Source of the DNA: Chaetoderma sp. LZ-2023a
Lineage: Eukaryota; Mollusca; Caudofoveata; Chaetodermatida; Chaetodermatidae
Assembly: GCA_034401795.1 (NCBI GenBank)
Contig: CM067372.1
Span: forward strand, 15,649,424-15,713,423
Length of the DNA: 64,000 nt
Direction: 5' to 3'
The number at the start of each line of letters is the position of its first letter. The first letter of the stretch is position 1. Position numbers and translations under genes: made by a program. Positions 44,691 through 54,945 of the stretch are shown one piece after another. Below the pieces are notes generated by a model. The model saw only the letters and a program-made list of their open reading frames with translations, ran no database searches and was not told the DNA's origin.

Positions 44691-44960
44691 CCGAGTACCC
44701 GGATAAGATTAAACAGTTAACGAGTACCGGAGCGACTCCAACAATGGCTACCATTTTAAAATAATGTGCCAATTTAAGGAAATTTTAATCAGTCATTATG
44801 GCACGAATGTATAAATTCTAGATTGATACAACCTGCCCCTGTGATGACTTTCCCTTTCCTTCCATGAAGCCAGCGATGGATAATGTTAAACACGCTTAAT
44901 TCCGCTAAAATTGCACAATTTAGGCTAAAAAAACATGCGATGTTCAAAGTCAGCAAAATA
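44691..44960 (-). other. DIRS D 5' leader (short)
   Basis: Non-coding. It matches the leader of A at 2700-2990 but lacks about 300 bases present there (2410-2700), including the acceptor-like site before gag. Confidence 0.6.
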
Positions 44961-45133
44961 GACGAATCTGACTGTGATTGGGAATTGACTCAGTACCTGC
45001 GGCTATGGTAATTCCCGGACACAGTATGGGCAGGACCAGGAGAGTGTGGAGTTTTTAATTGTTTATTTTGAGCTAGACTAGATAATGGACATTATCATAA
45101 TAGTACATCTGGTAAGTATTATTCAAAGTAGAA
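44961..45133. repeat. DIRS D right inverted terminal repeat
   Basis: It matches 3001-3172 of element A in direct orientation and 38791-38964 in inverse. It ends TTCAAAGTAGAA at the satellite junction. Confidence 0.92.
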
Positions 45134-45582
45134 ACAACAATCACACTTATCAGAACATGTGAAGATCAAGGAAGAACCATAAACCATAGAAACAACAATC
45201 CTGCTTCTTATCAGAACATGTGAAGATCAATGAAGACCCATAAACCATAGTAGCAACAATCACACTTCTTATCAGAACATGTGAAGATCAATGAAGAACC
45301 ATAAACCATAGAAACAACAATCATGCTTCTTATCAGAGTATGTGATGATCAATGAAAACCCAGAAACCATAGAAACAACAATCACGCTTCTTATCAGAAC
45401 ATGTGATGATCAATGAAGACCCATAAACCATAGAAACAACAATCACACTTCTTATCAGAGCATGTGATGATCAATGAAGACCCGTAAACCATGGCACCAA
45501 CAATCACACTTCTTATCCGAACATGTGAAGATCAATGAAGAATCATAAACCATAACACCAGCAAAAATAATGCTTATCAGAG
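45134..45582. repeat. 61-bp satellite, right remnant (about 7 copies)
   Basis: Units with the ACAACAATCACACTTCTTAT and GATCAATGAAGA variants continue the array that stops at 38784 on the other side of element D. These copies are more diverged than the core of the array. Confidence 0.93.
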
Positions 45583-45760
45583 ATTTTCAGATGCTAGCAA
45601 ATTTGTAAGACAATAAATATGATGGCCAGTAGCTTAATGTAGAAATGTTAAAGCAATTTTTCTAAAATTTATTTTAATTACACGGTAAATAATGTGTTAT
45701 GTACTAAGTGAACTATAACCTTGCTTATGTAATAAATGATAATTATGAATGAAATCTGAC

Positions 45761-45827
45761 CTGCTGTTATACATCCACTTAGCTTTGCCTTCAGGTTGTA
45801 CCTTTCCAACACCCTTCCCACGAGTAA
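45761..45827 (-). CDS. Host gene exon: short basic juxtamembrane exon
   Basis: A 67-base exon lies between acceptor GTTTTCTTCACAG (ending 45828) and donor AGCAG/GTCAGA at 45760. It begins with TT, completing a codon begun by T of exon 47634-47789, holds 21 codons (TRGKGVGKVQPEGKAKWMYNS) less the split ends, and leaves AG completed by G of exon 29505-29741. The peptide is Lys/Gly-rich, as expected just inside the membrane. It is short, so support comes mainly from matching phases and canonical splice sites. Confidence 0.78.
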
Positions 45828-45864
45828 CTGTGAAGAAAACAGTGATGATGAAAGCTATTATACG

Positions 45865-47545
45865 CACATGCTGATACACCCGCTGATACACCCGCTTAAT
45901 ATCAATGGTAGTATACAGACATACTGATACACCACCTTATCATCAACGGTATCATACAGACATTCTGATACACCAGCTTATTATCAATCATATCATACAG
46001 ACATACTGATACACCCGCTTAATATCAATGGTATCATACAGACATGCTGATACACCCGCTTCATATTAATGGTATCATACAGACATGCTGATACACCCGC
46101 TTCATATTAATGGTATCATACAGACATGCTGATACACCCGCTTAATATCAATGGTAGCATACAGACATGCTGATACATCTGCTTAATATCAATGGTATGA
46201 TATCAACATGCCCATACACCCACTTAATATCCATGGTATTATATCAACATCCTGATACGTCCGCTTAATATCAATGGTGTCATAGACATGCTGATACACA
46301 CGCTTAATATCAATGGTGTCATAGACATGCGGATACACCCGCTTCATAGTAATGGTATCATACAGACATGCTGATACACCCGCTTAATATCAATGGTAGC
46401 ATACAGACATGCTGATACACCCGCTTAATATCAATGGTATGATATCAACATGCCCATACACCCACTTAATATCCGTGGTATTATATCAACATCCTGATAC
46501 ATCCGCTTAATATCAATGGTGTCATAGACATGCTGATACACACGCTTAATATCAATGGTATTATACAGACATGCTGATACACCAGCTAATTATCAATGGT
46601 ATTATACAGACATGCTGATACACCAGCTTAATATCAATGGTATTATAGACATGCTGATACACCCGCTTAATATCAATGGTATTATACAGACATGCTGATA
46701 CACCCACTTAATATTAATGGTATTATACAGACATGCTGATACACCAGCTAATTATCAATGGTATTATACAGACATGCTGATACACCAGCTAATTATCAAT
46801 GGTATTATACAGACATGCTTATACACCAGCTTAATATCAATGGTATTATACAGACATGCTGATACACCAGCTAATTATCAATGGTATTATACAGGCATGC
46901 TGATACACCCGCTTAATATCAATGGTATTATACAGACATGCTGATACACCAGCTAATTATCAATGGTATTATACAGACATGCTTTTATACCAGCTTAATA
47001 TCAATGGTATTATACAGACATGCTGATACACCAGCTAATTATCAATGGTATTATACAGGCATGCTGATACACCCGCTTAATATCAATGGTATTATACAGA
47101 CATGCTGATACACCAGCTAATTATCAATGGTATTACACGGACATGCTGATACACTCGCTTAATATCAATAGTATCATACAGATATACTGATACACCCGCT
47201 TAAAAGCAATAGTGTCATAGACATGCTGATACAACCACTTAATATCAATGGTATTATACAGACATGCTGATACATCCGCTTAATATCAATGGTATTATAC
47301 AGACATGCTGATACACCCGCTTAATATCAATGGTATTATACAGACATGCTGTTACACTCGCTTAATATCAATGGTATTATACAGACATGCTGATACACTC
47401 GCTTAATATCAATGGTATCATACAGACATAATGATACACCTGCTTAAAAGCAATGGTGTCATAGACATGCTGATACACCTGCTTAATATCAATGGTATCA
47501 TACAGACATGCTGATACACCCGCTTAAAAGCAATAGTATCACTTG
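45865..47545. repeat. 41-bp minisatellite, about 40 copies
   Basis: The unit reads TATCAATGGTATTATACAGA, CATGCTGATACACCAGCTAAT, with variants (CCCGCTTAA, GTGTCATAGACATG). It fills most of the intron between host exons 47634-47789 and 45761-45827 and starts about 37 bases upstream of the latter's acceptor. Short open frames in it are artefacts. Confidence 0.97.
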
Positions 47546-47633
47546 CCAGATTAATGTGTTTGTCACATGTTGATGTAATAGTCTATGGGTTAATATAATT
47601 CATTAAGGTTAGAAGGTGAATATGATTACTTAC

Positions 47634-47789
47634 ATCGTGCGATGATCCTCTCCCGACAGCAACACCAGATAATGATCAGTAACAATGCCGTCAGAATTAT
47701 ACAGCCTATAAGGATACCTGCCAGCTCAGCTGACGTGAACGAGGTACCTGTAGCTGTGCTCGATGATGATAAACTCTGACCAACTGCCG
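47634..47789 (-). CDS. Host gene exon: Ser/Thr stalk and transmembrane helix
   Basis: A 156-base exon lies between acceptor TTTTTTCAG (ending 47790) and donor CGAT/GTAAGT at 47633. It starts with CG completing a proline codon from the previous exon and ends with a single T. The 51 full codons give a Ser/Thr-rich membrane-proximal stalk (SLSSSSTATGTSFTS), then a hydrophobic helix of about 20 residues (LAGILIGCIILTALLLIII), then WCCCRERIIAR. The Cys-Cys-Cys and Arg pattern is a typical stop-transfer, probably palmitoylated, and sets the orientation with the C-terminus inside the cell. This exon is the strongest evidence that the host gene encodes a type I membrane protein. Confidence 0.88.
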
Positions 47790-47837
47790 CTGAAAAAATG
47801 AAAATATAATCGCAGAAAACGTACTAGTATAGCTCTG

Positions 47838-47945
47838 TCAGTGCGTGCGTGCGTGTATGCGTGCACATGCGTGCATGTGTGCTTACGTGTGCGCACTCAT
47901 GTATGTGTGCATGCATACATGCGCATGTGCTTGCGTGCTTGTGTG
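47838..47945. repeat. GTGCGT/GTGTGC microsatellite-like tract
   Basis: Alternating GTGCGTGCGTG, GCATGTGTGC and CATGCGCATG sequence lies within the 568-base intron. Confidence 0.85.
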
Positions 47946-48210
47946 TCGGCTCTAAACAGACTGATAGCATCATGAGAGGTTTTGGGTGAAACAATGAGTT
48001 GTCACAGATCCTATATATACGGCAAAGGCTACACATAGGTTATAGTGAGCTATAGACCTAATATACTGGCAATGCTTAGTCGGTTTATTGAAGTTCTCAT
48101 CTAAAGGATGAAGAGATATATAAATATCACACAATCACAAATAGTGGCTTAACCCTTTCCCTGATTAATACCCGATCTTGTTTTCAAGACAACCATACAT
48201 GAACAATGTT

Positions 48211-48286
48211 GAATATTCTGAAATTAATTTGAGTGGAGGCTGTTGCTGTAGCAAGGGCATCCAGTCAAATTGATTTCAAAATATTC
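48211..48286. repeat. Palindromic mini-element, copy 3 (76 bp)
   Basis: GAATATTCTGAAATTAATTT plus GAGTGG pairs with CCAGTCAAATTGATTTCAAA plus ATATTC. Its ends match copies 1 and 2 at 29927 and 30560. Confidence 0.82.
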
Positions 48287-48357
48287 AAGATACTAAGTTT
48301 TATATTGCGAAGAATAAACATTTTCCAGTATTTGTCAGCGAGTGGTTTAGTACTCAC

Positions 48358-48405
48358 GTTGATCTATAGGCTTCTCGGTCGGAACAGACGTTGTTGTTGT
48401 TGCAC
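48358..48405 (-). CDS. Host gene exon: 48-base Thr-rich stalk exon
   Basis: The exon lies between acceptor GTATGTTTTCAG (ending 48406) and donor CAAC/GTGAGT at 48357. It is symmetric (phase 1 at both ends): it starts with GT, completing a codon begun by G at the end of exon 63918-64000, and ends with C, completed by CG of the next exon. The peptide is ATTTTSVPTEKPIDQ, typical of an O-glycosylated stalk. The in-frame joins on both sides support it, but a 48-base exon alone would be weak evidence. Confidence 0.75.
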
Positions 48406-48518
48406 CTGAAAACATACACTTCGGTTAACTTAACAAAAACATACTGTAACAACAGCTCTGAAAACGATGCATCATACCCAGCCATGATGGCAAACCAATG
48501 AATGAAGGCTATCAGAAA

Positions 48519-48564
48519 ATAAACGAAATCACGGATTTCTTTTTTCACGAGAGAGTTGATACTT
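48519..48564. mobile_element. Isolated 45-bp left tip of a family-2 DIRS element
   Basis: TAAACGAAATCACGGATTTC plus TTTTTTCACGAGAGAGTTGA plus TACTT is the outer left end of C/F-type elements. It stops within the ATACTTACC arm and joins directly to the about 150-bp tandem repeat. No other element sequence is nearby. Confidence 0.8.
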
Positions 48565-48844
48565 CAGGAGTTATCATCCGGAAACCAATTTTCAAGTTGG
48601 CTGATGGTGGTGGCTGGCAGCCATCTTGGATTTCGGATCATTGTCGATTTCGATAGGGTCCTTCGCCAGAGCTAGTTCAACCACACTATGTACCTTCAAA
48701 GCGATCCGATAAACGGTTAAGGAGTTGTCATCCGGAAACAAATTTTCAAGATGCCCACCGGTGGCTGGTGGCCATCTTGGATTTCGGATCGTTGTTGATT
48801 TCGATAGGTTTCTTCCCTAGACATAGTCCAAAGACACTGTGAAG
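48565..48844. repeat. About 150-bp tandem repeat, left part interrupted by DIRS E
   Basis: Units contain GGAGTTATCATCCGGAAACC, GGCTGGCAGCCATCTTGGAT and GATTTCGATAGG, spaced about 150 bases. The last unit ends ACACTGTGAAG at the E junction and resumes at 62915 with TTTCAGAGATCCGATAAAC. Confidence 0.88.
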
Positions 48845-49066
48845 TAAGAAAATTTACCAAATTTCTTTTTCACGAGTGAGATGACATACTTACCTCCCTA
48901 ACACTTGATATACTAGTATATCGGCTCTAAGTTCAATAATATTCAGAATTATAAAAAGTTAGTTGCCCCTAATGGACAGGGGATGTACACAGGCATGCAC
49001 ATGACAGAGGCCCACCTACTGCGCATGTCCATACTGGTACTTCCATTACTAAATATTGGCTGACAT
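48845..49066. repeat. DIRS E left inverted terminal repeat
   Basis: It is complementary to 62728-62914, with ACATACTTACCTCCCTAACA as the conserved arm. Confidence 0.88.
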
Positions 49067-49128
49067 AGAAGCAACTATTCAAATAACCAAAGGACCAGGC
49101 CTCCATGGGGTGGAGAGGCTGGGATCCT

Positions 49129-49232
49129 GTTAGGGAGGTAAGTATGTCATCTCACTCGTGAAAAAGAAATTTGGTAAATTTTCTTATTTCTCATCATGAG
49201 AACATACTTACTTCCCTAACACTCTTGATAAA
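49129..49232. repeat. DIRS E internal complementary region (ICR)
   Basis: GTTAGGGAGGTAAGTATGTC and ACATACTTACTTCCCTAACA flank the reverse complement of the joined ends (centre TTTTCTTATTTCTCATCATG). Confidence 0.88.
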
Positions 49233-49744
49233 AAACAGAATTTGAAAGTAAATTTGGTGGGAGGGAGGCAAGGTCCTGAAAACCAGCACACCCTCGAAGA
49301 AAACACAACCAGGAATAGAATTTTGCATCAGATAATCAACCGATGAAGAGAGACTGATCAAAAGGCAAATGCGCTCCCCAACCCCGCCCCCCCCCCCACC
49401 CTCTTGCTGAGGAAGATTAGCAAAAAAGAAGCTGCTCTAAATGACTAGCACATTCTCTAATACTTGATGAAAGTATTACTAGACATTGGAAAAAGAAGAA
49501 TTGCTTCAATTTCAAAAACTCTCTGAAAGAACCACAATTAAGAGACAATAACCATCACCATATTAAATAAATAGAAAATGAGACCATCACCAGGACAAAA
49601 AACAAAATGGTCACATATACTGACCTCTAATGTCTTGGGCGTGGCACTCATCTCTTGCCCCATCGGATGAAGAGAATTGTACCAACTAATAGTAGGGATA
49701 CCCTACCAACAAATGTGATATTTGTAAATAGCAGAGGAGGAAAA
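49233..49744. other. DIRS E 3' non-coding region
   Basis: No gene. It resembles the equivalent stretch of B and C in layout, with GCGCTCCCCAACCCC and a C run, and is more A-rich. Confidence 0.5.
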
Positions 49745-50800
49745 CTAATTACAAATATATACCTCTACATTTATTTGTTTTCTGAGGACTGAGATGGCGA
49801 GTGGGTTAGAAGTGTCACGAAGGTAATGGTCGGTAAAACTTGATTCACAGTGCCACTGGGCTACTGACATACTGTCTTCAATAGAAACACCATTAAATAA
49901 TGCCATGGAAGTTACCACACCACGGACACTATGAGCCTTGGCTCTATCTACTTGAATTCCAGTGGCTGTCTTATGACAGAATTGAATACATTCTACTATC
50001 CATCTGGAAATAGTGTCTCTTGACGCCCTACCATGGGGTTCAATATATGACAACCATAGGGAACATGGGTTCGTCCGCCAAACCTGAGTTCTTTTCTTGT
50101 ACTTATTTAAAGCACAGACAGGACACCATGCTTTACCACCAGGATGATATCTGGTTAAGGCAGACAAAATAATAGGTTGACCCGGATATTTTAAAGATTG
50201 ATTCTTAGCCAAGAAATTCAATCTCGGTAGAAGCTTAAAGACTTCACCTATAACTATATAACGGTCAGGTTCAGCAGACAAGGCATGAATTTCACTCCTG
50301 CGTCTGGCTGATGGTGCCGCAACTAAAAATACAGTTTTAAGTGTCAATAATTTTACAGATATAGCACCAAGTGGTTCAAAAGGTTTATCACTCAAAACTT
50401 GAAGAACCAGAGAAAGACTCCATGACGGTGTCAGTGGAGGATTTCTCGGTCTGAGATTGCCCATACCTTTAATAAGAGTATTTAAAACACTTTATTTCAT
50501 CACTTCCCCTCTTTGCCAAGCAAAGGGATAACAGTCATTAATGCTGATTTATATCCAGCAATAGAATTAGGCTTAAGACCATAGGCATCATACAGGTGAC
50601 AGAGAAAATCATATACTACCTGAATAGATGCATCCATCAGATTGATACATCTCTTTGAGCACCATTCTGCAAATCTGTTGATTTTATAATTATATGCTCT
50701 GGAGGTTGACCCCCTTCTGGCTCTGGCAATGAAATTGGCTGCTTGCTCAGAAAAGCCCTCCTTTTTTGCCAACATCCATGCAGTCAATTGAAACATTGAC
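49745..50800 (-). pseudogene. DIRS E tyrosine recombinase, catalytic domain intact
   Basis: The catalytic half is one frame at 49745-50464: SARRRSEIHALSAEPD (first arginine), AKAHSVRGVVTSMAL (HxxR), VAQWHCESSFTDHYLRD (W/H and tyrosine). The core-binding half (EQAANFIARARRGST, YNYKINRFAEWC) is at 50500-50770 in another frame. The break is near 50485, where TTTAAAACACTTTATTTC differs from the TTTAATGTACTTACTTC of C. All residues needed for catalysis are visible. Confidence 0.87.
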
Positions 50801-52760
50801 AGTCTTGCCCTGGAAGATAATATTGTCCATCAGCGGCAGAAGAACTGGATTGCAGACCAGAAGGTCCAGCAGATCCGTAAACCATGGTCAACATGGCCAA
50901 TTCGTGGCGATCAGAAGCACTTGGCATTCCTCCTGCTTGATCTTCTGAAGAATCCTTGGAATCAGGATTGTTGGAGGGTATGCGTATGCATACATTCCCT
51001 TCCAACTGATAGCTAGTGCATCTATTGCGATAGTGCTTGGATCTCGAATCGGAGAAACGTACGTCGTCATATTCGCATTCTTCTTCATTGTGAACAAATC
51101 TATGTTGGGCTTTCCCCAATGATTGAACAGGTGATCCGCGACACATTGGTTTAGTTGCCATTCCGTAGGCAGAATGCTCATCCTTCGGCTCAATGAGTCT
51201 GCTAACAGATTCAGCCTTCCTGGAATATGAACTGATTTCAAGGTGATCATATGATCCATGCACCAGCAAAGCAGCTTCCATGTCATCATACAGAGACTGA
51301 CTGACTTCATCCCGCCCTGGCGGTTTATGTAACTCACTACTGTAGAGTTGTCTGAAGGTATCATCACAAATTTTCCCTCCACTTCTTTTAAGAAGTGTTC
51401 TAGGCCTAGAAATACTAGCATTTTCCTTTGACTGTTCCAGATTCTAAAGCCCTGATATAGTGGCTTCTTCCAGGCAAGCTCCCCATCCCTCCATCGATGC
51501 ATCCGTAAACAGCGTTACTTGAGGGTGGCGAGGGGTCAGCATGATCCCCGCCAAGAGATTTCCTCTCTCCGTCCACCAATGAAGGTGATGAATGAGAGGG
51601 TCCATCACTTGAATGCGCGAGTCCAGTGATCCTGAACTCTGTGTCCACTGAGTCATGAGAAACAGTCGAATCGGCCGCCTGCATAAGGCCGCCTGAGGAA
51701 TGACTCGTTCCATTGAAACCATCAGACCTAACATTCTCAGACTCGTGCTAGAATATAACGACTGCTGCAAACCAACTGAATGCCCGAGAGGAGATTTTCC
51801 ACTATCTCCTGGGATGGATAAACATATCCTATCTCCAGATCGAAGAACATACCCAGGTAAACAAACCTCTGGGATGGCATCAGCTCTGTTTTCTGAAAGC
51901 TGATTATCCAGCCTAAATCTTTGAGAGTTTTCAAAACTATCTCCAGATTTGCTGTCAAATTTTCTGGGTTGTGTGCTTTCAGCAGCCAGTCATCTATGTA
52001 AGTGTGGACAGCTATATTTCTCCTGCGGAGGTATGCTGTGATAGAAAGTACCACTCGAGTGAAGACCCTTGGAGCCGTCGAGATGCCGAATGGAAGAATG
52101 TTGAATTCCCACTGGCATCCTTGAAAAGCAAATCTCAGGAACCGACGAAAACTCCTAGCAATTGGAATGTGGAAATAAGCATCCTTGAGATCTATTGATG
52201 CTGTCCACATCCCCTTCTCTAACCCCAACAACAATGATTTTATTGTTTCCATTTTAAAACTCTGTGTATCTATAAACTTGTTTAGAGGTTTGAGAATTGG
52301 TCTCCACCCCCCGGTGTTCTTTGTCACAAGAAACACGGTTGAATAGAAGCCCGGACAATCTTGCACCGGTTGAATTGCTTCTTTTAGAATTAGAGATTCT
52401 ATCTCCTCTTCTATGCACAACCGCTTGTCTGGATCTCTTGGAATCTGAGTCCAGTCCGGTACCAGAGACAAATGCAACGGCGGACCTCTTACCCATTCTG
52501 GACTGAATTCGCGCGAAAGCCATTGCAAGACTAAGCGGTCCTGAATTAACCGCTCTCACTTCTGAATGTGGCAAGTCAAACGACCTCCCACTGGTGCACC
52601 TAGGGTTGACGGGGTGCCCATGAATTTTAGAAGTGGGTATGTCTCTGGTACGAGTGACAATAAGCGGGTGGTACCTGTGGCAACCGGAAACTTTTTTAGC
52701 CCCATCAGGCCCGGTTACCACACGCCGGTCCTCACGCGCCACGCCCAGCGCCACATGCAC
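50800..52760 (-). pseudogene. DIRS E pol: RT, RNase H and methyltransferase-like segment
   Basis: RT is a clean frame at 51737-52528: motif A ASIDLKDAYFHIPI, motif B LPFGISTAPRVFTRVV, motif C HTYIDDWLLKAH. Two residues are missing in the first finger block (PILKPLNK instead of PILNLKPLNK, near 52290). RNase H follows in other frames: TLFTDASMEGWGACLEE at about 51500, and DNSTVVSYINRQGG through LADSLSRRMS at about 51180-51350. Loss of sequence between the two removes the LLELR block. The methyltransferase-like segment (AYAYPPTILIPRILQKIK, VLLIATNWPC) ends near 50888. Confidence 0.85.
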
Positions 52761-52852
52761 CTCGGTGCGCAGGCTGCTGTCTACCTTTCGGTCTAATCGA
52801 CTCCTTTGCCGCTGAGAACATATCTAAGATATGTTCAGCATACAGCAGACAC
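52743..52852 (-). pseudogene. DIRS E gag, C-terminal remnant left of nested element F
   Basis: It encodes LYAEHILDMFSAAKESIRPK, which matches the LAEHVVDKFEAAETSI region of C gag. It then jumps to RQQPAHRGA of the extreme C-terminus, so about 200 codons are deleted. It joins in frame, across F, to the gag piece at 61311-61850. Confidence 0.75.
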
Positions 52853-53068
52853 TAAACGAAACCTAGGATTTCTTTTTTCACGAGAGAGTTGATACTTACC
52901 TCCCTAATACTTTTGATATTGCTAAATATTGGCGTTCACTCAATAAAACACTCAGATTAAAAACAGTTAGGTGCCCCTACTGGGCAGGTAGACAGAGGTA
53001 GTCAGGCGGATGCCGGCCCCACCACCGCGCATGCGCCGACTACTACTTCCTCTGACTAATTTATTGGC
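52853..53068. repeat. DIRS F left inverted terminal repeat
   Basis: It starts TAAACGAAACCTAGG and contains GATACTTACCTCCCTAATAC. It is complementary to 61118-61310 rather than to 59050-59242. Confidence 0.9.
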
Positions 53069-53135
53069 TAACACATGCAACTACCAAGAGCCTGAAGACC
53101 GAGCCTCTGTGGGGTGGAGAGGCCGGGTCCGTATC

Positions 53136-53236
53136 TAGGGAGGTAAGTATCAACTCTCTCGTGAAAAAAGAAATCCTAGATTTCGTTTATTTCACATCAA
53201 GAGTATACTTACCTCCCTAATACTTTTGATATTGCC
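53136..53236. repeat. DIRS F internal complementary region (ICR)
   Basis: CTAGGGAGGTAAGTATC and ATACTTACCTCCCTAATAC face each other. The centre is the reverse complement of GATGTGAAA joined to TAAACGAAATCTAGG, one base different from the actual left end (AAACC). Confidence 0.9.
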
Positions 53237-53777
53237 AGAATTCGAAAGTGAATCTGGCGGGAGGGAGGCGAGGTCAAAAGACCAGCTCTTCCCTATACGC
53301 TTTCACGCGTTTACGGCACTTAAAAACGTCTGAAACTGTGTGAGAACACAGTCAGGATTTGACAAACCATCGGATAACACAACCGATGCATGATAGATGA
53401 CCGAATGTCATATGCGCTCCCCCCCCCCCTCCTTCCTGGGAGGAAGAGTCGAATGACCTCAATGTCCTATACGCTCTCTACGTACAAGTGCCATGTACTA
53501 CAGGACAGAGACGAAAAAGCTCCATTTTCGTATACTCTCAACAATGAACCACATAAATACACAAAACCATCATCATATTAATAACGGGTAACATGACAAG
53601 ACAATCAACAATGGACAACCCATGCACAAGACTGACCTTGTTGAAATGGCTGCTGACATCATCTTCCCATTGGTGAAGAATGATGCAGTCCCAAAAAAGT
53701 GGTTGTTTCCATAAATTAATTGTGAAATATATAAGCAATGAGGAAACCTCATCAAAAATATAAACCTAGTTATTTTT
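53237..53777. other. DIRS F/G 3' non-coding region
   Basis: Very similar to 17251-17800 of C. It has no gene and includes a C run near 53420. Confidence 0.55.
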
Positions 53778-54945
53778 TCAAAATTGACAAGGCGAGAGGA
53801 TTAGAGGTGTCACGGAGATAATGGTCTGTAAAACTTGACTCACAGTGCCACTGAGCCACCGACATAATATCATCCACAGGGACCCATTAAATAGGGCGGT
53901 GGATGTCACTACGCCGCGGACACTGTGAGCCTTGGCCACGTCAACCTGCTTCCCGGTGGCGGATTTATGACAAAACTGAATGCATTCTACAATCCACCTG
54001 GAAATGGTGTCCTTAGAAGCCCTGCCATGGGGTTCAATATATGACAACCATAACGCCGACTGGTCGGTGCGCCACTCCGATGTACGTTGTTTGTACCGGA
54101 GAAGCGCCCGGACGGGACACCATGCTTTAGAATTAGGATCATATCTAGTTAAAGCAGGCAAAACAATAGGTTGACCTGGATATTTCAACGACTGATTCTT
54201 AGCCAAGAAATTAATCCTAGGTAGCAGCTTAAGGCCTTCCCCTGAAACCACAAAACGGTCATCCTCGGCTGATAAGGCATGAATTTCACTTCTACGCCTA
54301 GCCGAGGCCGCAGCAATTAAAAACACAGTCTTCAGTGTTAATAGTTTCATAGAAATGGAACTAAGTGGTTCAAAAGGCTTATCACCTAGTACTTGAAGCA
54401 CTAGCGATAAACTCCAAGACGGAATCACCGGGGGATTCCTTGGTCTTAGATTGCCCATGCCTTTAATTAATACATTTAATGTATTTACTTCATCACTTCC
54501 CCTCTTAGCCAAGCAAGGAATAACAGACATTAAAGCTGACTTATAACCAGCAATAGAGTTAGGCTTGAGGCTATAGGCATCATACAGGTGACAGAGGAAA
54601 TCAGCTACTACCTGAATAGATGAATCCATTGGATCAATACATCTTTTTGCGCACCATTCTGCAAATCTGTTGATTTTATAATTATATGCTCTGGAGGTTG
54701 ACCCCCTCCTGGCTTTGGCCATAAACATGGCTGCTTGCTCAGAAAAGCACTCCTTAATTCTAGATTCCTTGACAACATCCACGCAGTCAATCTGAACATT
54801 GACGGATTGTTGTGAAGGGCCTTGCCCTGGAAGATAATTCCAAAGCCCTGATATCGTGGATTCTTCCAGGCAAGCTCCCCAGCCCTCCATCGATGCATCT
54901 GTATACACAGTCACCTGAGGGTGGGGAGGGGTTAGCATAACCCCC
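53778..54945 (-). pseudogene. DIRS F/G tyrosine recombinase fused to the start of RNase H by an internal deletion
   Basis: One frame reads TVYTDASMEGWGACLEESTI (RNase H beginning), then GLW followed directly by NYLPGQGPSQQ. The rest of RNase H and the methyltransferase-like segment, about 650-700 bases present in C, are gone, with the junction near 54838. The recombinase then continues with EQAAMFMAKARRGST, RFAEWCAKRC, SARRRSEIHALSAEDD and AKAHSVRGVVTSTAL. A one-base change at about 53888 (near the TTAAATAGGG of the + strand) shifts the frame before the AQWH and tyrosine boxes, which remain readable in another frame. The element could not complete RNase H-dependent replication. Confidence 0.87.

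Larger units (their letters stand above)
38785..45133 (-). mobile_element. DIRS-type retrotransposon D (family 1), complete ends, inserted in the 61-bp satellite
   Basis: Left ITR (about 38785-38964), ICR (39035-39133), recombinase, methyltransferase-like segment, RNase H, RT, gag, leader and right ITR (44961-45133) are all present on the minus strand. On the left the satellite unit stops at ACCATAGAA and on the right it resumes at ACAACAATCAC. These join into a normal unit with no duplicated target bases. Family 1 differs from family 2 in sequence but shares gene order, the Gag cysteine cluster and the inverted GGTAAGTAT arms. Several frameshifts make it inactive. Confidence 0.93.

Noticed and set aside
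48354-48548. A minus-strand frame through exon 48358-48405
   Set aside because: It uses a different frame from the one required by the neighbouring exons and begins in a DIRS tip.
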